Shown in pieces: positions 22,299-25,672 of a stretch of DNA of 25,672 nt. How positions within the stretch are numbered: the first letter of the stretch is position 1; every line of letters begins with the position of its first letter. The DNA is taken from the NCBI GenBank assembly GCA_019245455.1, contig JAFARM010000037.1:1-25672 (forward strand), read 5' to 3'. The notes beneath the pieces were generated by a model. The model had not been told where the DNA came from. It saw only the letters and a list, made by a program, of their open reading frames with translations, and ran no database searches. Made by a program: the position numbers and the translations under genes. This DNA comes from Sphingomonadaceae bacterium (GTDB taxonomy: Bacteria > Pseudomonadota > Alphaproteobacteria > Sphingomonadales > Sphingomonadaceae).

Positions 22299-25200
22299 GG
22301 CCGCAGACCATAGCCGCCGCCGCCGGGCGTGGCGACGACGAAGGCGTCGCCGGCGGCGAGTTCGACCGTCGCCCGCGCACCGACCGGCTCGACGTGCCCG
22401 CCGGCGCGCTCGACGTGGTTCGCGCCCGCCGCGCCGTCGCTGCCGCCGGCGAGGCCGAAGGGCGGCACGCGGCGGCGGTTGGACAGGATCGATACCGTCG
22501 CGTCGCTCCGGAAGCGCAGCCGGCGGACGACCCCGTCGCCGCCGCGCCACTGGCCCTCGCCGCCCGATCCGGCGCGGACGGCGAAATCCTCGACCAGCAC
22601 GGGGAAGCGGCTCTCGAAGACTTCGGGATCGGTGAGGCGGCTGTTGGTCATGTGCGTCTGGACGGCGCTCGCTCCGGCGAAGCCCGTCCCGGCCCCGGCA
22701 CCGCCGGCGATCGTCTCGTAATACTGCCAGTCGGAAGCGCCGAACGTCAGGTTGTTCATCGTGCCCTGCGCGGCCGCGACGACGCCCAATGCGCCGAACA
22801 CCGCGTCGGTGACGACCTGGCTGACCTCGACATTGCCGGCGACGACCGCTGCCGGCGGCACGGGATCGAGCATCGATCCCGGCGGGATGAGGAGGCGGAT
22901 CGCGCGCATACAGCCGTCGTTCAGCGGGATGTCGTCGGCGATCAGGCAGCGGAAGGCGTAGAGCACGGCGGCGCGGACGACGCTGCGCGGCGCGTTGAAG
23001 TTCGACACCTGCTGGCCGCTGGTGCCGGTGAAATCGACCGTCGCCGTGCCGTCCGCCCGGTCGACCACCACCGCCACCCGCACCACCGCGCCGTCGTCGA
23101 GGGCGTAGGCGAAGTGGCCCCCGTCGAGCCGCCGGATCGCCTGGCGCACGGCGGCTTCGGCATTGGCCTGGACGTGCGCCATGTACGCCGCGACCGTCGC
23201 CGTGCCGTGCTCGGCGCACAGGGCGCGGAGGCCGTCGGCGCCGCGGACGCAGGCGGCGACCTGCGCCTTCAGGTCGCCGATATTGCGATCCGGATCGCGT
23301 GCCGGCCAGCGGCCGCTCGCCAGCAGGGCGCGCGTCTCCGCTTCAAGGAAGCGGCCGCCGGCGACGAGCAGCACGTCGTCGATCAGAACCCCCTCCTCGG
23401 CGATGGTGCGGCTGCCGGCGGGCATCGAGCCGGGGGTGATGCCGCCGATATCGGCGTGGTGGCCGCGCGCGGCGACGAAGAAGCGGCGCTCTCCCTCGAC
23501 GAACACCGGCATGATGACGGTGATGTCGGGCAGGTGCGTGCCGCCGTTGTACGGGGCGTTGAGCATCACCGCGTCGCCGTCGGCGAGCGTGTCGCCGCGC
23601 GCGCGGAGGACGGCAGCGACGCTCTCGCCCATCGAGCCGAGATGGACCGGAATATGCGGCGCGTTCGCCACCAACGCGCCCTCGCCGTCGAACAGCGCGC
23701 AGGAAAAGTCGAGCCGTTCCTTGATGTTGACCGACGCCGCGGTCGACTGCAGCGCCACCCCCATCGCCTCGGCGAGCCCCATGAGGCGGTGGTTGAACAG
23801 CTCGAGCGCGACGGGATCGCTGACGGTCGCGGTGGCGGTGGCGGTGCGGGCTGGCGGCGCGGCGGTCGCGGTCAGCAGCAGGTCGCCGGTCAGCAGGCGC
23901 CCGGCGGTCCAGCCGCGCTCGACGATGGTGGTCGAGCCATCGTCGACGACGATCGCCGGCCCGGCGAGCGGCGCGTCCGCCAGACCGGCGCGGGCGTAGA
24001 GCGGCACCGTCTCGCCGGCCATCTCGACCATCGCCGGCGGCGCGGCGGTCGCGACCGCAGCGGCCAAACCGTCGATGCCCGCGACTTCTCCGATCGCCTC
24101 GACCCGCACCGCGTCGATCACCAGCGCGCCCGGCGCGTCGAACCCGAAGCGCGTCCGGTGCGCCGTGGCGAAGGCGCCGGCCATCGCCTCGGGGCTGCCG
24201 AATGGGACTTCGAGCGCGGTGTCGCTGCCCGCCCGGATCAGCGCCGTCGCCGTCGTCGTCACCGCCGTGACCTCGTCGGCGGCGCGAACCTCGGCTTCCG
24301 CCTCCGTGCGCAGCGTTGTGACGATTTCCGTGACCTCTTCGCGGATGCAGGCGTTCACGCTCGCCTCGCGCACCGCCCGCACCGCCGCCTGGGCGATGCC
24401 GAGCGCCGAGAGCACGCCGGCGAACGGCGACACCAGCACGCGGGCGATGCCCAGCGCGGCGGCCACCCGGCACGCGCACTGCCCGGCCGCCCCACCCATC
24501 GCCACAAGCGTGTAGCCGGAAAGGTCGTGCCCGCGCTCGATCGAGATCGCCCGGATGGCGCGGGCCATCGTCGCCACGGCGATGTCGAGGCACCCCTCGG
24601 CCAGCGCCTCGGCCGTCAACCCGGTCTCGGCAGCCAGCGCGGCGAACTTCGCGCCGACCGCCGCGACGTCGAGCGGCGCGTCGCCGCCCGGCCCGAAGAT
24701 CGCCGGGAAGTGCGCCGGCTGCAGCCGCCCGAGCAAGACCTGCGCGTCGGTCACCGTCAGCGGCCCGCCGCCCCCGTACGCCGCCGGCCCCGGCACCGCG
24801 CCCGCCGACTCGGGCCCGACGCGCAGCCGCGTTCCGTCCCAGCGGCAGATCGAGCCCCCTCCGGCCGCCACGGTATCGATGCTGAGCATCGGCGTCCTGA
24901 GCGGCACGCCGGCGACCACCGTCTCGCCCGCGCGCTCGAAGGTGCCGGCGAAGTGCGACACGTCGGTCGAGGTGCCGCCCATGTCGAAGCCGATCAGCCG
25001 CTCGAACCCCGCCGCCCGCCCGACCGCGACCATGCCGACGACGCCGCCGGCAGGGCCCGACAGCACCGCGTCCTTGCCGCGGAAGCCATCCGCCGCCGCC
25101 AGCCCGCCGTTCGACTGCATGAAGTGGAGCGGCGTGTCGCCGAGCGCGCCCGCGACCCGATCGACGTAGCGGCGCAGCACCGGCGACAGATAGGCGTCGG

Positions 25201-25672
25201 CGACCGTCGTCTGGCCGCGTGGGACCAGCTTGATCGTCGGCGATACGGCATGGCTGACGGCAACCGCGAAGCCGATGCCGCGCGCGATCGCCGCCAGCCG
25301 CGCCTCGTGCGCCGGGAAGCGCCAGCCGTGCAGCAGGACGATGGCGACGCTGCGGAAGCCCTCGGCATAGGCGGCGGCGAGCGCGGCCTCGGCGGCGGCC
25401 TCGTCGAGCGGGCGCAGCACCTCGCCCTCGGCCGTGACCCGCTCGTCGATCTCGATCGTCCGCGCGTGGAGCGGCGGCGGCGGGCGGATGTCGAGGTCGA
25501 ACAGCCGCGGCCGTGCCTGGTGGCCGATGCGGAGCGCATCGGCGTGGCCGCGCGTGATCGCCAGCACCACTGGCTCGCCGGCGCGTTCGAGCAGGGCGTT
25601 GGTCGCGACCGTCGTCCCGATGCGGACCGACGCCGCCGCCCCACCGGTCAGCCGCCTTATGCCCTCGACCGC
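22295..25672 (-). CDS. Hydantoinase A/B fusion protein, 5-oxoprolinase-like (5' end beyond the window)
   Basis: ATP-dependent enzymes of this family open cyclic amides such as 5-oxoproline or hydantoins. The frame is open to the right edge, giving 1125 residues without the true start; the first visible residues include [18 protein letters not shown], the usual N-terminal HyuA segment, so perhaps 50-100 residues are missing. The HyuA half (about 23826-25672) has [24 protein letters not shown] and [16 protein letters not shown]. The HyuB half (about 22300-23825) has [49 protein letters not shown] and [12 protein letters not shown] single-chain A-B order is that of OPLAH-type 5-oxoprolinases, as is [13 protein letters not shown]. 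Near this block GQCAC replaces the usual GQHAC. Its TGA overlaps the thioesterase start. Substrate is not proven; other amidohydrolase roles are possible. Confidence 0.93.
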   Translation of the reverse strand, partial: AVEGIRRLTGGAAASVRIGTTVATNALLERAGEPVVLAITRGHADALRIGHQARPRLFDLDIRPPPPLHARTIEIDERVTAEGEVLRPLDEAAAEAALAAAYAEGFRSVAIVLLHGWRFPAHEARLAAIARGIGFAVAVSHAVSPTIKLVPRGQTTVADAYLSPVLRRYVDRVAGALGDTPLHFMQSNGGLAAADGFRGKDAVLSGPAGGVVGMVAVGRAAGFERLIGFDMGGTSTDVSHFAGTFERAGETVVAGVPLRTPMLSIDTVAAGGGSICRWDGTRLRVGPESAGAVPGPAAYGGGGPLTVTDAQVLLGRLQPAHFPAIFGPGGDAPLDVAAVGAKFAALAAETGLTAEALAEGCLDIAVATMARAIRAISIERGHDLSGYTLVAMGGAAGQCACRVAAALGIARVLVSPFAGVLSALGIAQAAVRAVREASVNACIREEVTEIVTTLRTEAEAEVRAADEVTAVTTTATALIRAGSDTALEVPFGSPEAMAGAFATAHRTRFGFDAPGALVIDAVRVEAIGEVAGIDGLAAAVATAAPPAMVEMAGETVPLYARAGLADAPLAGPAIVVDDGSTTIVERGWTAGRLLTGDLLLTATAAPPARTATATATVSDPVALELFNHRLMGLAEAMGVALQSTAASVNIKERLDFSCALFDGEGALVANAPHIPVHLGSMGESVAAVLRARGDTLADGDAVMLNAPYNGGTHLPDITVIMPVFVEGERRFFVAARGHHADIGGITPGSMPAGSRTIAEEGVLIDDVLLVAGGRFLEAETRALLASGRWPARDPDRNIGDLKAQVAACVRGADGLRALCAEHGTATVAAYMAHVQANAEAAVRQAIRRLDGGHFAYALDDGAVVRVAVVVDRADGTATVDFTGTSGQQVSNFNAPRSVVRAAVLYAFRCLIADDIPLNDGCMRAIRLLIPPGSMLDPVPPAAVVAGNVEVSQVVTDAVFGALGVVAAAQGTMNNLTFGASDWQYYETIAGGAGAGTGFAGASAVQTHMTNSRLTDPEVFESRFPVLVEDFAVRAGSGGEGQWRGGDGVVRRLRFRSDATVSILSNRRRVPPFGLAGGSDGAAGANHVERAGGHVEPVGARATVELAAGDAFVVATPGGGGYGLRP

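Overview
The window is GC-rich bacterial chromosome, packed with genes on both strands and with no gene-free stretch over about 210 bases. The gene set (KefB/C-type antiporter, RmuC, IHF-beta, QueF, MexEF-like RND pump, fused HyuA/HyuB oxoprolinase-like protein), the very high GC, frequent GTG starts and palindromic repeats of the GTCATCCCCGCG type suggest an alphaproteobacterium, probably a sphingomonad. That placement is inference; no marker gene for taxonomy is present.

Layout. Bases 1-122 hold the Ala/Pro-rich end of an unidentified gene, overlapping by ATGA a CPA2 cation/proton antiporter (119-1912). An NADP-dependent MDR-family oxidoreductase follows (1963-2979) and meets, tail to tail, a small low-affinity-iron-permease-family membrane protein (2976-3404, minus). 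A palindromic repeat pair (3475-3573) separates this from an SMP-30/gluconolactonase-type protein (3609-4526, minus). The RmuC gene (4701-6128) diverges from that. Next comes a minus-strand group: ihfB, tRNA-Leu(UAA) and a small ABM-domain monooxygenase, spaced so tightly that they look co-transcribed. A CNNM/CBS/CorC-type protein (7121-8425) diverges from ihfB and converges on queF (8422-8874, minus).

From 8962 to 13812 four overlapping or nearly abutting plus-strand genes form an apparent operon: sseA (3-mercaptopyruvate sulfurtransferase), metC-like cystathionine beta-lyase, a polytopic membrane protein with a GT-C-like DDWHPP motif, and an amidase-signature enzyme. From 13877 to 20499 lies a complete RND efflux operon (lipoprotein adaptor, HAE1 permease, OprM/NodT-type outer-membrane lipoprotein), followed closely by a LuxR-type regulator whose receiver domain lacks the phosphoacceptor aspartate. 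A palindromic repeat sits exactly at the start of the outer-membrane gene and keeps the frame open.

The last part holds a small uncharacterised protein with a Cys-His-Asp arrangement (20621-21121) and then three minus-strand genes: a transglutaminase-like protein, a thioesterase that appears to have lost the middle of its hotdog domain, and a fused hydantoinase A/B (5-oxoprolinase-like) protein running off the right edge.

I found no CRISPR array, phage gene, transposase, toxin-antitoxin pair or recognisable defence system. The best leads are the repeat-built start region of the outer-membrane channel, the non-phosphorylatable regulator beside the pump, the small Cys-His-Asp protein and the internally deleted thioesterase.
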